Assembly: GCA_022457155.1 (NCBI GenBank)
Contig: JAJGOT010000747.1
Span: 186,001-250,000 of the forward strand
DNA length: 64,000 nucleotides
Direction: 5' to 3'
Source of the DNA: Cladopsammia gracilis
Taxonomy: Eukaryota > Cnidaria > Anthozoa > Scleractinia > Dendrophylliidae
Shown: positions 22,801 to 32,615 of the stretch, piece by piece
Layout: each line of letters starts with the position of its first letter
Numbering within the stretch: position 1 is the stretch's first letter
The notes under the pieces: model-generated
What the model saw: the letters and a program-made list of their open reading frames with translations, nothing else
What the model was told of the DNA's origin: nothing
Databases searched by the model: none
Translations under genes and position numbers: made by a program

Positions 22801-25800
22801 CCCTTACGGGCATTAAACCATTTTATACCCCTTTGTTTGTAGCACCTGGGGTCATTGTTGGTACTAGGTGATGTAGAAATTGGTTCATAACATTTAAAAT
22901 CATCAAGATTTTTTGCTGTTAATGTGCTTAATAGCTTTACAATTGATGTACTAGCGGGGTACCATGTACGTTTAGCAGCTGGAGGATTATTATGCATTAT
23001 TTTAGCCTTAAGCTGTTGTTTCTTTTCACTTTTTTTGGGACATGCTGATTGTATGTGGCCTTGCTGACCACAAAAGAAGCACTTTTGTTTTGCCAGCCAC
23101 TCTGGTTCATGCCCCTCTGGGCACTCAGCTGCCCAGTGACCTAGCTTGTGGCACCGGAAACAGGAATCTGTTGGCTGTGCTTTTGTCATGTCCTTTCCAG
23201 CATCCTGTTTTATGTGAAATTTTTTTAACATTTGTCTTATTGCAGATTCATCCTCCTCATGTTTGGGTGCAAGCCCATCTTTTGCTAAATATGTAACACA
23301 CCTTCGTTTTGTAAATTTTCGAACAAATGCAGAAAGAACATTGCATGACAAACGTATCTGACAATTTGAAATATGCAGTTTTTGCAATAGTTCTTTCCAG
23401 TAGAAACACAGTGCATTTTCCCCCTTTAGATGTTGTAGTGCTTCCTGAAGTGAGTTTGGGGACCAGTTTCCAGTAAAAAAATTTGTTCTTAAGTAGTAGT
23501 CCAGTGTTCTGGCAAAAGATAACACATGGTGATGATTTTCTTTGGTGTGCAAGGCAGTCAATATGGGTTGGGATGTTCTCAAAATTGTGGTTGGTGAAAA
23601 AAGATCTATATATTCTACTGTTTGTTTAACATGTCTTGACAGCTGCTGCTTGTCTGCAGCATTGTGGAAGGTCTCATCGAACCCCCATCTGTCCTCAGTA
23701 ACACTGTCAGAGCTTAGCTGATGAGAGCATGATTCCCACCCTTCTTTTTCCCCTGAATGTTTTAAGGTTTCCCCGGATGACAGCTTCTGTTTAGATAATG
23801 GAAGAGACACAAGATTAGGCAGAGCTGCCAAATCATAAGAGCCACAATTTCCTTGTAGGTCTTTCATTTCTGAAGTCAGAAGAAGTTCAGTTTCAAGGGT
23901 TGCTGATGATTCAAAAAACTGTAAAGTTGTTGGTTTTCCCCCTGATACTCTGGCCCTCTGTAATGAAAAGTAATTTTCAACATCATCTTGGCACATGGTT
24001 TTTGGTATGATATGCATTTCTGGATGATGCATCTGCACATACTGAACCACTCCTAGAAAAGCCCTTATACTTCTTTTGAGATCTTTGTAAGTTATACGTG
24101 GTATGAATACTTTCCAGTGTTCTTTTTTTGACCCACTTTTTGCAAGTGTAATGTTTTGTTTAACTTCTTCATACCAATTGTCAAACCAAATCATAATAGA
24201 AATCAATTTTTTGTAGCATGCAGGATCAACTTCTGAATTGTTGTTAAAGATTTGAAATAATTTATAGCATTGCTTTAAGTATGTACGGGTTCCAATTGTC
24301 TCTTCAGGAGGTAATGGACCCTTGAGGATGTCCAATGCTACATCAAGAGAACAAACAGTGACAGCTCTTTTAACACTCATTTTTGTTCGCGGTGTTAGTT
24401 TTATGTGTTTCCAGCTCAACTTTGTCATTTGACGTTGAGCAACAGGTATCAAATGGTTTGCTGTTACCTTTTTCCCCTGTACTTGAAGGTGACCATCAGG
24501 ATTAACTATAAAGTTTCTCAGTTTTTTAATCATATGTGGGTAATCAGAAAGCCACCAAATTGGTTTGTTATCATTAAAGGGATTGTACGTCACCCAGTTC
24601 TGTGCCCCTGCTCTACTAAAAAAGGCGTGCGAATATGTTGAGCCATCAGAAACGCCATAGAGAACTTCTATTTTCTTTCCATTGTTAAAATGGAGACCAC
24701 CAATAGCCTCACATACTTGCCAAACTAGACTAGAAAGAACTTGGTGGTTGATTTTGTGTAAGGGGAAAGAGGCAACTGGCCAAGAAAAGTCCCCTTCTAA
24801 TGATGAAAAGAAGAACTGACAGACAAGTTTTGCTTTTTTAGATGATGGGGTGTCTTTTACACTGGGTATTGCAGTTTCAGGGCTGGAATCATACTCCTGG
24901 TCTGATCCAATAGATAATGAGTCAGAATCTGTTGATTCTGATGAGCTTTCACTGTTTTCATCCTCGTTATTATTAAGATCTTCTGGTCTCATATTGAGAT
25001 CAGCACTAATATTCAAGTCTTCAAATCCAACCAATTCTCCTGTCCGTTTACATAGCACAATCCCTTCCTTAATGGCCATTTCATCCCAATGAATACCCCC
25101 AATCCCCTTACAACCCCTTCGTGTCATTTCTTGGACCATGAGTGTCAAATTCTCCTGGGATATTGGATTTGTTGTACTCGCTGCCTGTCTGTATTGTTTG
25201 ACTGTTTCCCAGGTTGGAATGGGAAGAATGCTTCGTACCATTTCGTAACCTTTTTTGTGGCACTTGCTTGCTATCATGCAACTCCACTTTATTACAAGTG
25301 GGTTGTATCTCATCCCTTTAGAGTGCGGTTTTTGTTTATTTTTGGTAAGTTTTCCATGCCTTGCAAATTCCTCCTCCTGTTTCTTTAATGATGTCAATGT
25401 GTCAGTGAGGAGAGCATAGAGCACAGAATTTTCAGCAAGCCACTGATTCTCAATGGCAATATCCATTAATTTTGCAAGATCTGATGATTTGGGGTTGTAA
25501 TTTTTGGGTGCTTTTACATTTTTTTGCTTTTCTTTTAGATATAAAGTGTAATATCTTTTTGCCTTTCTTTGGCTTTGGGCAACCATTTTGTGTAGATTTT
25601 TGGCCCTGGCTATGAGTTCTGCATGGGAAAGAGCACTGAGTTTGGTATGTGAATCATAGGCTGTTTTGGATTCAAATGTTTCATTTGAAGGTTTTGTTTG
25701 CCAACGCAAGCAAGACCGTAAGACATCCTGACATTTGCTGCATCTTGTTTTTGAGTCCAAAGGTAGTTTGTAGCAACAATCTGTACTCCTGATGCATTTA

Positions 25801-28247
25801 ACAACTTGCCCATCTACACTTGCTCCTTTGGTGTCAACATAGTATGACAGACTTTTGTTCTTTCTTTCAGCAATATCAATAAGGGCTGTGTCAGATATAC
25901 CCGGGCAAACTGGTAAGTCATCAATTATTTTAAGCATGACACCAAGAGCAGATTTGAATATGTTTGGCTGGAAGATGTTGTGTGGAAGTTGACCATAGTC
26001 AACTCTGTGCCCCAAGAATTGCAATGTAAATGGGCTGAAATCTTTTGCTGAAAGTGTTTTAAGTTCTGATGGAAGAAAAAATGTTAATTCTTTCCATTTA
26101 GTTATTTCAACGCCTTTTGTGATATTTGGAATGGACAGAGTAATCATCGTGGTGTTGTCTGTTGTTTTCATTTGTGTAAATGACACTGTCCATGGAAATA
26201 TATCTGAAATAACTGTTTGAAAGATTGTATATACAGGGATAGGTGCCAGTGCTCCGCATGAATTGTATTCCCCTGTTGTTGTTTCTTGCGAAGATTTTTG
26301 CAGAATCTTATTTAACACTTCTGTGAAAATACCTGCTTTTAAGTTTGAAGCATGATAAGGCACTAAAAATTCTTTCTTAGAGTACTTTTCATCATCTAAT
26401 ACACCAGATAAAGATTCTTCAGATAAATCTTGGTTTTGAGTATTATTTGGATTCAACTGGGTTTTGGAAGTTGAACATTTTTGCTTCTCTTGAAACATGT
26501 TTTGAGCTTTTTTGTACTCATTCTCTAGTTTAATAGAATTTAAAAAGAAAGGCTGACATGACATACAAATGTAGCCTATACTAGATCCATCACAGGGATC
26601 TATGCATGTATATAGGTCATTGTGTAAATCAGTTTTGTTACCATTTATTTCATCCAAAAAGTTGCAAGACACTGAAAACAGGTTATTGAAAATAGTTATT
26701 TTATGTTTCTTGCAGGGAACATCACTGGTTAGGCAAACCTTATTGTGGCATTGTGAACATGTCACAATACATGGTGTTGTTTTCAGAATACCGCGCTGGG
26801 CATCACTTCGTGATCTTGAGGAGTTTTTTCCCTTTGCAGGCTTGTGCCCTCTGGGAGATAAACTGCCATAATGTTTATCACATACTCTAAGGTTGAGATT
26901 TTCAAAATCAGATGTTATGTCATGAGGGGTACATTTCATTTCATACTGCCCAATCATGCTGTCAAATTTACGAGATCCCGCCTCATTTCCACACCCCTTC
27001 AAACAGCATTGTATGCCTCCAATCAACCGTCCATGCATGAAAACTGTTCCAGTTATTTCTTCCAAAGGTACTAAATCATGCAAAGGTTTGGTACAGCATG
27101 ACAGCCAGTACAAATCACTTTTTATCTTGAATTTGGTATTTACTTGAGATCTTAAATCTTTTATAGTGGCATATGGTGCAAAAGAAAAAACATGTGATTT
27201 GCCTGTTATGTCGATAAGCGAGATGGTTGTTACAAACCTTTTGGACCTGATCAACATGCTAAATAGAAAACCCGGATGGTGTAATTCAACCATTTTTGCA
27301 CAAGGATAACTTAACAATACCCCAAAGCAAAGATACAAAACAGGAAAAAACAGTGGCATTTCTGAACAGTGTCTGGAGCTAGCATCAAAGTTTTCCCCAA
27401 TTATTATTACAGTAACTACATATGAACCCACAAGGAATGGATATGGCAGGGCTGATATAGTCAAAACAAGAGCAACAGTTACCAAGTAAAGAGGAGCAGA
27501 ATGAAGCTCACAGTCCAGAACCAAATTATGGGTTGCACCAAGGTTCAACAAAATTCCATGACAGACAAGAAGGCATGTTGCCATAAGACTGGAAAGAAAA
27601 AACTTTGATGCTATACTCCAAACATGAGGTACCAGTGAAAATTTATATTGTGGCTGTATATGTAACAAAATTTTGTAAACTGGATCAAGCAAAGATAAGA
27701 ATATTCTCAAAATAATAACAGCAGGGAACAACAGTATCTCCAACAGCCAATTTAATGTTGTACTGTTCTTGAACATTTGCCTTAAACAAATCCTGTACAT
27801 TTCTTTTGAGTAAAGCAGGAAAAGAAGTGTAATAACAACACTAGTTATGACAATAATAGAAAAAAAAAGGTTTGACAGGTTGATGTTTTGAAAAGGCCTT
27901 ACTTTGAACTGTATTAAGAAAAAGGACAATAAAAAAGAGACTGCCATTTTTAGTACATCTAGATGTTGCATTGTTTGACTGTGGAACATGTCATGTAATG
28001 TCCCAGGGGAGTGAGGTATTTGCTTCTCAAAAGATTTTGATGGGATATAAAGAGAACATGGTAGTCTTGAAAGCCTTGGGAAAGATAATGAAATAACCGC
28101 AAGTACAACATGAGCACGCAGGACAGCCATCACTAGATGCACAACATAATGAATGCGTGGGCTAAAAAGCCAAGTGATGTCAAAATGTAAATCATACAGC
28201 AAAAAGGCTGTTACCAAATATATACACAACAAATTATATTTATTCAT
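19896..28247 (-). CDS. 2783-aa P-type transposase polyprotein
   Basis: A single uninterrupted frame. Domains in order: ~8 hydrophobic segments (1-330); ubiquitin-like fold ending RLIGG at 407-411; THAP-like C2CH finger C415-x3-C419-x36-C456-x2-H459; cysteine-rich middle; P-type transposase with HWDEM (D1055), VSDGS (D1201) and DVENYFS (E1424), whose spacing fits the D-D-E of Drosophila P transposase once an acidic ~65-residue insert (~1080-1145) is allowed for; two CCHC knuckles (~1690-1735); YqaJ-type exonuclease (~1807-1995; WG-x4-EE, SPDG D1910, E1924-x-K1926); USP-like cysteine protease candidate (C2107, H2351/H2352, WFVYNG); SAP-like helices (~2427-2478); ParB-like domain (EGNHRL, H2724). 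The transposase call is firm; protease and THAP are pattern matches. The absence of stops over 8.3 kb implies recent function. The start is the first ATG of the frame; transcripts from downstream starts are possible. Confidence 0.85.
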   Translation of the reverse strand: MNKYNLLCIYLVTAFLLYDLHFDITWLFSPRIHYVVHLVMAVLRAHVVLAVISLSFPRLSRLPCSLYIPSKSFEKQIPHSPGTLHDMFHSQTMQHLDVLKMAVSFLLSFFLIQFKVRPFQNINLSNLFFSIIVITSVVITLLFLLYSKEMYRICLRQMFKNSTTLNWLLEILLFPAVIILRIFLSLLDPVYKILLHIQPQYKFSLVPHVWSIASKFFLSSLMATCLLVCHGILLNLGATHNLVLDCELHSAPLYLVTVALVLTISALPYPFLVGSYVVTVIIIGENFDASSRHCSEMPLFFPVLYLCFGVLLSYPCAKMVELHHPGFLFSMLIRSKRFVTTISLIDITGKSHVFSFAPYATIKDLRSQVNTKFKIKSDLYWLSCCTKPLHDLVPLEEITGTVFMHGRLIGGIQCCLKGCGNEAGSRKFDSMIGQYEMKCTPHDITSDFENLNLRVCDKHYGSLSPRGHKPAKGKNSSRSRSDAQRGILKTTPCIVTCSQCHNKVCLTSDVPCKKHKITIFNNLFSVSCNFLDEINGNKTDLHNDLYTCIDPCDGSSIGYICMSCQPFFLNSIKLENEYKKAQNMFQEKQKCSTSKTQLNPNNTQNQDLSEESLSGVLDDEKYSKKEFLVPYHASNLKAGIFTEVLNKILQKSSQETTTGEYNSCGALAPIPVYTIFQTVISDIFPWTVSFTQMKTTDNTTMITLSIPNITKGVEITKWKELTFFLPSELKTLSAKDFSPFTLQFLGHRVDYGQLPHNIFQPNIFKSALGVMLKIIDDLPVCPGISDTALIDIAERKNKSLSYYVDTKGASVDGQVVKCIRSTDCCYKLPLDSKTRCSKCQDVLRSCLRWQTKPSNETFESKTAYDSHTKLSALSHAELIARAKNLHKMVAQSQRKAKRYYTLYLKEKQKNVKAPKNYNPKSSDLAKLMDIAIENQWLAENSVLYALLTDTLTSLKKQEEEFARHGKLTKNKQKPHSKGMRYNPLVIKWSCMIASKCHKKGYEMVRSILPIPTWETVKQYRQAASTTNPISQENLTLMVQEMTRRGCKGIGGIHWDEMAIKEGIVLCKRTGELVGFEDLNISADLNMRPEDLNNNEDENSESSSESTDSDSLSIGSDQEYDSSPETAIPSVKDTPSSKKAKLVCQFFFSSLEGDFSWPVASFPLHKINHQVLSSLVWQVCEAIGGLHFNNGKKIEVLYGVSDGSTYSHAFFSRAGAQNWVTYNPFNDNKPIWWLSDYPHMIKKLRNFIVNPDGHLQVQGKKVTANHLIPVAQRQMTKLSWKHIKLTPRTKMSVKRAVTVCSLDVALDILKGPLPPEETIGTRTYLKQCYKLFQIFNNNSEVDPACYKKLISIMIWFDNWYEEVKQNITLAKSGSKKEHWKVFIPRITYKDLKRSIRAFLGVVQYVQMHHPEMHIIPKTMCQDDVENYFSLQRARVSGGKPTTLQFFESSATLETELLLTSEMKDLQGNCGSYDLAALPNLVSLPLSKQKLSSGETLKHSGEKEGWESCSHQLSSDSVTEDRWGFDETFHNAADKQQLSRHVKQTVEYIDLFSPTTILRTSQPILTALHTKENHHHVLSFARTLDYYLRTNFFTGNWSPNSLQEALQHLKGENALCFYWKELLQKLHISNCQIRLSCNVLSAFVRKFTKRRCVTYLAKDGLAPKHEEDESAIRQMLKKFHIKQDAGKDMTKAQPTDSCFRCHKLGHWAAECPEGHEPEWLAKQKCFFCGQQGHIQSACPKKSEKKQQLKAKIMHNNPPAAKRTWYPASTSIVKLLSTLTAKNLDDFKCYEPISTSPSTNNDPRCYKQRGIKWFNARKGKINGSKAATALGWYGKRAMLDYWNQLFSDLHGLQTESHESNLAMLWGSINEESALVTYLKTFFSQNKEEAVVKETGIWFLKDEKNQNWLGSSPDGIIEQDGILKTVIEIKCPFMGGKPVPYKNVCVNHIPQIMLEMFCTSTQQCHYVVWTPVGTKVFLVERDDTYIELLLNYLYKFWDLASNEIEPAWHEDVFGLKQKSKEIALKSSCISYISNSLITPNVLSHEDLKKFANATNDKPLKQKTLTRKCQGCKDDEWKCKLNPCEVRRRRTSNALASYQSYKYGSNGIHNSCHQDTFLELTYHAFKRHLNCPSNSTLGEGLTQLLDSFVLRENEKFHDSKMNLWRWLRDNTTNGHTYYAYGKEASLDSIVYRLLETMPDETKERFSIKTTYSQVCSANSGHNSCRNFTHSVFPISADDVQDKHLLPNSQEFDVIQVLKHKLTLDNFVGSSKCSFLVDNNSSFTSTTNFDCAIIPNPKTCDALLQQSTTVINTPDIFFVGYTHNPTKKCTPSLDKECIMEINNCTYRISGIVYLKSHHYWCEVYSTQKKCKSGWFVYNGLWNNGKATFVGTKPLFLEKESLYLLMFEKIMSNHCTNHPGVSTTFYKPIHSNNNDIIKDIINKHENLLSLPDNKVKLDNIKAILLYHNISIPPNMKLADLKDLLLQHCNTTMTMPITFVSDCSIDSYTVAPEREQSWKHEPTTCVPVTFIDDSMINLMKTQEKKDDKYLETGSFKRLDLTPNKHGYTPERHPTKKQKAGKARQSTNESLTTEEPKSYKSFKEMIDAIHKSTINSSDSEIDDDDFDQAFQPLNNIDLYFNTLDEPTESEKQSMMAKSYMSDSFDYSHEFQMVRTQDLWKYKEFDRSQTPKSGNNHDHLEQVRRFILKNGFQEPIIISCDLQTGKAYITEGNHRLWVALKEGIPFIPCRVIPHWLPPNGSYKNLDFDCSNLQSKQTILPEHLGLTVAQTGFD

Positions 28248-28439
28248 TATTAAATTTTCCTCTTACTCACTTAATACTATATAATTTTTCACTACACTAT
28301 TTCTTTTCTTATTAAGTAGTTCTTTTAAATATGAATTTCTTCAATTATATTACACTAAAGTAATTATTTTGTCTTATTTAAGTTTTTTTTTACTAATTTA
28401 TTTCTTTAATTATATTAATTATTAATTAATTAAAAGACA

Positions 28440-28980
28440 AGCCAACACAGGTATAAGGTATTCAACAAGACAATGATAAATACTGGCAAGCACCAAACAA
28501 ACAAATTTAAACAGACACAGGCAGTCAACAAGCCAACAACTTTAAACACAGGCACTCAACAAGCCAACAAATTTAACACAGCCAGTCAACAAATTTAACA
28601 CAGCCAGTCAACAAGCCAAGAAATTTAAACAGGGGCAGTCAACAAGCCAACAAATTTAACACAGCCAGTCAACAAGCCAACAAATTCAACAAAGGCAGTG
28701 AACAAGCCAACAAATTTAAACACTGGCAGTCAACAAGACAACAAATTTAACACACTTGGGCAGTAGACAGCCAGCCAGAAGCCAGCAGAACTTCACGACA
28801 GGCAATCGATTTAAAGAAACAAGCCAAAAAATTTTAACACAGGCAGCAAAACCAGTAAAATTTAGACAGAGGCAATCAAAAAGGCAACAAAATCTAGACG
28901 CAGGCAATCAACAAGCCAACAAAGTGTACACACAGACTCTCGGGGCTCTCAACAAGCCAGCAAAATTGAAAGACAGATGA
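28440..28980 (-). repeat. Irregular ~40-bp repeat upstream of the polyprotein gene
   Basis: Repeated AGTCAACAAGCCAACAAATTT blocks with changing linkers lie between the gene start and the right transposon end, possibly a regulatory or leader region. The short open frames across it follow the repeat. Confidence 0.75.
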
Positions 28981-29163
28981 AATCAAAACAACACCTTTAC
29001 ACTAAAAAGGATTGATGAGCAAAATGGCTGATTTGATTGACAAAAATTAACAACAGCTATAAACGTATATTATCAAGGAATAAAACCTCCTTTTTTGAGG
29101 TTGATCTGTAAAAAACTTAAAGAGAAAACGGCGAGCGTTTGGATGGACTTCACTAGCCCGAAG

Positions 29164-29175
29164 CCAAGATGGCGG
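29164..29175 (+). promoter_or_regulatory. YY1-type motif in the P-type element
   Basis: CCAAGATGGCGG resembles the motif at 5196 in the unrelated PIN/CXC element. Here it points away from the gene, toward the element end. A role as promoter element is inference. Confidence 0.3.
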
Positions 29176-29397
29176 TGTCCCGCCCCTTGTTCCGAATTGT
29201 ATTCAACAGAATTACAAACGAACGCGCACACAAAACAATGAACAGTTTACACACACAGACAATATTTACAACAAAGCTTGCACACTTACGATCAATTAGT
29301 GAATAATAGCGGTATAATAGCCTGTATTGACCTTCTCTTTGTTGCTCTTCAATGGCGTCCCCACGCTAAACTGAGCAAGCCAAGCGAAGCCCGACGC

Positions 29398-29405
<8 letters not shown>

Positions 29406-29431
<26 letters not shown>

Positions 29432-29432
29432 C
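29406..29432 (-). repeat. Subterminal inverted repeat, right copy
   Basis: The inverse of 18896-18922 with one mismatch, ~50 bp inside the right terminus. Confidence 0.75.
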
Positions 29433-29480
29433 GGTCACGGAAAATAATTGAAAGACAATAGAGTCATCCCCTCCCTCCTG

Positions 29481-30130
29481 CTTTTATGTTATATCGAACT
29501 GTATGAGGTGTGCCACCTGCCAGTTTAGATGTGCCAAAATATTAAATGCAAACTGGCTGCATGATTAGTACTTTTAGCCAGTTCAGATGGACAATAATAT
29601 TAAGTGTAAGCTGGCTGTATGATTAGTACAGTCTTTTATGATACATTGAACTGTATGAGGTGTGCCACCGGCCAGTTCAGATGGGCAATAATATTAATTA
29701 AAGCTGGCTGCATGATTAGTACTTTTATGTTACATTGAACTGTATGAGGTGTGCCACTTGCCAGCTCAGATGGACAATAATATTAAGTGTAAGCTGGCTG
29801 CATGATTAGTACTTTTATGTTACATTGAACTGTATGAGGTGTGCCACTTGCCAGCTCAGATGGACAATAATATTAAGTGTAAGCTGGCTGCATGATTAGT
29901 ACTTTTATGTTACATTGAACTGTATGAGGTGTGCCACTTGCCAGTAAATGTTCAGATGGACAATATAAGTGTAAGATGGCTGCACAAATTAGTACTTTTA
30001 TGTTATATTGAATTTTATGCCATGTGCCAGCCACCAGTTCAGATGGACAATAATATTAAGTCAGATTAAGTGTAAGCTGGCTGCATGATTAGTACTTTTA
30101 TGTTACATCGAGCTGGCTGCGTGGTTTATA
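29481..30130 (+). repeat. 90-bp minisatellite, right part
   Basis: Continuation of the array at 18130-18858, starting with the duplicated CTTTTATG. About seven units, some truncated. Before the transposon inserted, this was one ~1.4-kb array. Confidence 0.9.
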
Positions 30131-31366
30131 GTACTGTAGTGTAGTGTTCAAGTCAGTGTAGGTCTTCAGTTTTTCCAGGAGAAAATTATTGCTTGCTCTA
30201 CAATCTTGAATGTCTTTGAATATTTCAAGCTCAGGTGGATGCATAAAATGTAATTAAGTTGGCTGCCAGTCAGAATCACACAGAATGCAATGCAATTAAC
30301 CTGGAATTATATTGCCTAGCAAAGAAAGAAAGGTTGTAAATTTTTAAAGCTTGGTCGTGAAGTAAGAAAGCTGTAATGTTTACAGGAGGAGATTTTTGCG
30401 CTCGCACGATCACCCGCTCGACTATCTATGAAATAGTTTCTTTTCGCGGTTTTGCTGCTCGTTAGCTGCCGCCGCAACTTGATTTGCTCTCTAAAGCGAA
30501 TAATCCCGCAAGCTAAGCGCACTCATTTCGTTGTGGTCTTTAGTGGCTTACGAATCATGAACAAATCCAAGAAAATTCAGGGCTAAATTTCTAGGGTTCT
30601 CAAAAATCATTATCATTATTTTTGTTTGCACTATTGTTTACATTTCGCACTTTGCACTGTTGCTTTATGTCCATTAGGATTTTGCAAGTAAATCATGTAG
30701 ATGTAGATGAATACATGCTGTATATACACTGTATTCATACTGTCCGAGTACGGGAAGATGCCCGCGAGCTTCTCGCGCGCGCGTTTAAAAAATTTTACCG
30801 CCTGTTGTTCTTTCAATCGAGCCTTTCCTCCTTTATAACAAAGATAGCTTTGCACCCCAAGAGACATCCAAAATTTATGAAACCTTAAACTCACAAATAC
30901 ATGTATTAGCACGTTCCGATTGACAATAGCGACCAGCTCTTTGTTATAAAATTTCGCGCGCGCGTGCACGAAATTGCACCAAACATTATTTATGCGCAGC
31001 CAACAAAATACATACAATCGGAACTTCCCGCGTTCACAATATAAAATACAGGGTCAGTGTATATAATAATTGGACTTTTAATATACGGGCACCAGCTTTT
31101 CATCTAAAAACACAGTAATTTGACTTTTGGTAAAATCTAAGATTTCATACGCGTGAAAGGCGGTCACTTTATGGCAAAACGCTGGGTAGAAAAAGTAAAT
31201 GGACTAACCTGACATCCCCAATGTGATTGGCAGTGAATGATTCATGATCCTCGAAACTCCAGGACGAATTCAACTGAAATTTTTAGAGTTAACACGGCGG
31301 GAAGGACTGGCCATCGCGTATGAATGCATTCATTCTTCGATTGCACCAAAACGAAACAACAACGCA
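30131..31366. other. No supported gene
   Basis: Mixed AT-rich DNA with two CGCGCGCG patches (~30776 and ~30956) facing each other in inverted orientation, possibly a decayed MITE. A 128-codon minus-strand frame at 30631-31017 has no domain signature. Confidence 0.4.
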
Positions 31367-32615
31367 GTGTCTAAATGCCCGGCAGCCGGGCACGGTCTCA
31401 AATAGACTAAATTTTCATTGAAAGGCTCTTTCAAACCTTTTGAGAGTATTCGATGTTCGTTTAGAAATATCAAGCGCTTCCAAAAATTGTTTTGCTTTTC
31501 CAGTTGACGAAATATCCAAGCTTGGGCATACTAAAAGATCGCTATGTTCTCGACACTTAGAAAATTTCTGCTGAGACTCGCAGTCAGAAATTTTCACAGA
31601 ATTTCGACTTAACGTCTCACTCAGACCTTTTAAGAATATTCAAAGTTCGTTTAGAAATGTCAAGCGATTCCCAAAATTATTTTGATTTTCCAGTTGATGA
31701 AATAGCCAAGCTTGGGCATACTATAAGATCGCTATGTTCACGACACTGAGAACATTTCTGCAGACTGCCGGGCACGGTCTGAAATAGACTAAATGCCCGG
31801 CAGTGAGAAATGTTCATAGAATTTTCACTGAAAGGCTCTTTCAAACCTTTTGAGAGTATTCGATGTTCGTTTGGAAATGTCAAGCGATTCCCAAAATTAT
31901 TTTGATTTTCCAGTTGACGAAATATTCTGTGAAAATTTCTGACTGCCGGGCATTTAGTCTATTTGAGGCCGTGCCCGGCAGTCTACAGACATTTTAAAAT
32001 GTCATGAACTTAGCGATCTTACAGTATGCCGAAGCTTGAATATTTCGTAAACTAGAAAAGCAAAATAATTTTTGGAAGCGCTTGACATTTCTAAACGAAC
32101 GTCGAATACTCTCAAAAGGTTTGAAAGAGCCTTTCAGTGAAAATTCTATGACAATTTCTGACTGCCGGGTTCAGACCGTGCCCGGCAGTCTGCAGAAATG
32201 TTTTAAGTGTCGTGAACATAGCGATCTTATAGTATGCCCAAGCTTGGCTATTTCATCAACTGGAAAATCAAAATAATTTTGGGAATCGCTTGACATTTCT
32301 AAACGAACTTTAAAATATTCTTAAGAGGTTTGAGTGAGACGTTAAGTCGAAATTCTGTGAAATTTTCTGACTGAGAGTCTCGGCAGAAATTTTCTAAGTG
32401 TCGAGAACATAGCGATCTTATAGTATGCCCAAGCTTGGATATTTCGTCAACTGGAAAAGCAAAATAATTTTTGGAAGCGCTTGACATTTCTAAACGAACA
32501 TCGAATACTCTCAAAAGGTTTGAAAGAGCCTTTCAGTGAAAATGTTGTGAAAATTTCTGACTGCCGGGCATTTAGTCTATTTGAGACCTTGCCCGGCTGC
32601 CGGGCATTTAGACAC
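31367..32615. mobile_element. 1.25-kb palindromic fold-back element
   Basis: GTGTCTAAATGCCCGGCAG at the left is mirrored by CTGCCGGGCATTTAGACAC at the right. The ~590-bp arms are inverted copies meeting near 31985. Each arm holds two diverged ~230-bp sub-repeats with AAGCTTGGGCATACT and TTTCCAGTTGAYGAAATA. Open frames appear on both strands only because of the palindrome. No target duplication identified. Confidence 0.8.

Larger units (their letters stand above)
18859..29480 (-). mobile_element. 10.6-kb P-superfamily transposon
   Basis: The ends are CAGGAGGGAGGGG at the left and its exact inverse at the right. The 8-bp target duplication CTTTTATG lies at 18851-18858 and 29481-29488, the size known for P elements. 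A 27-bp subterminal inverted repeat (18896-18922 and 29406-29432, one mismatch) contains GTGACGTCAC. It carries one very long minus-strand gene and ~1.2 kb of upstream DNA with a ~40-bp repeat. It is far larger than the classical ~3-kb P element. Confidence 0.92.
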
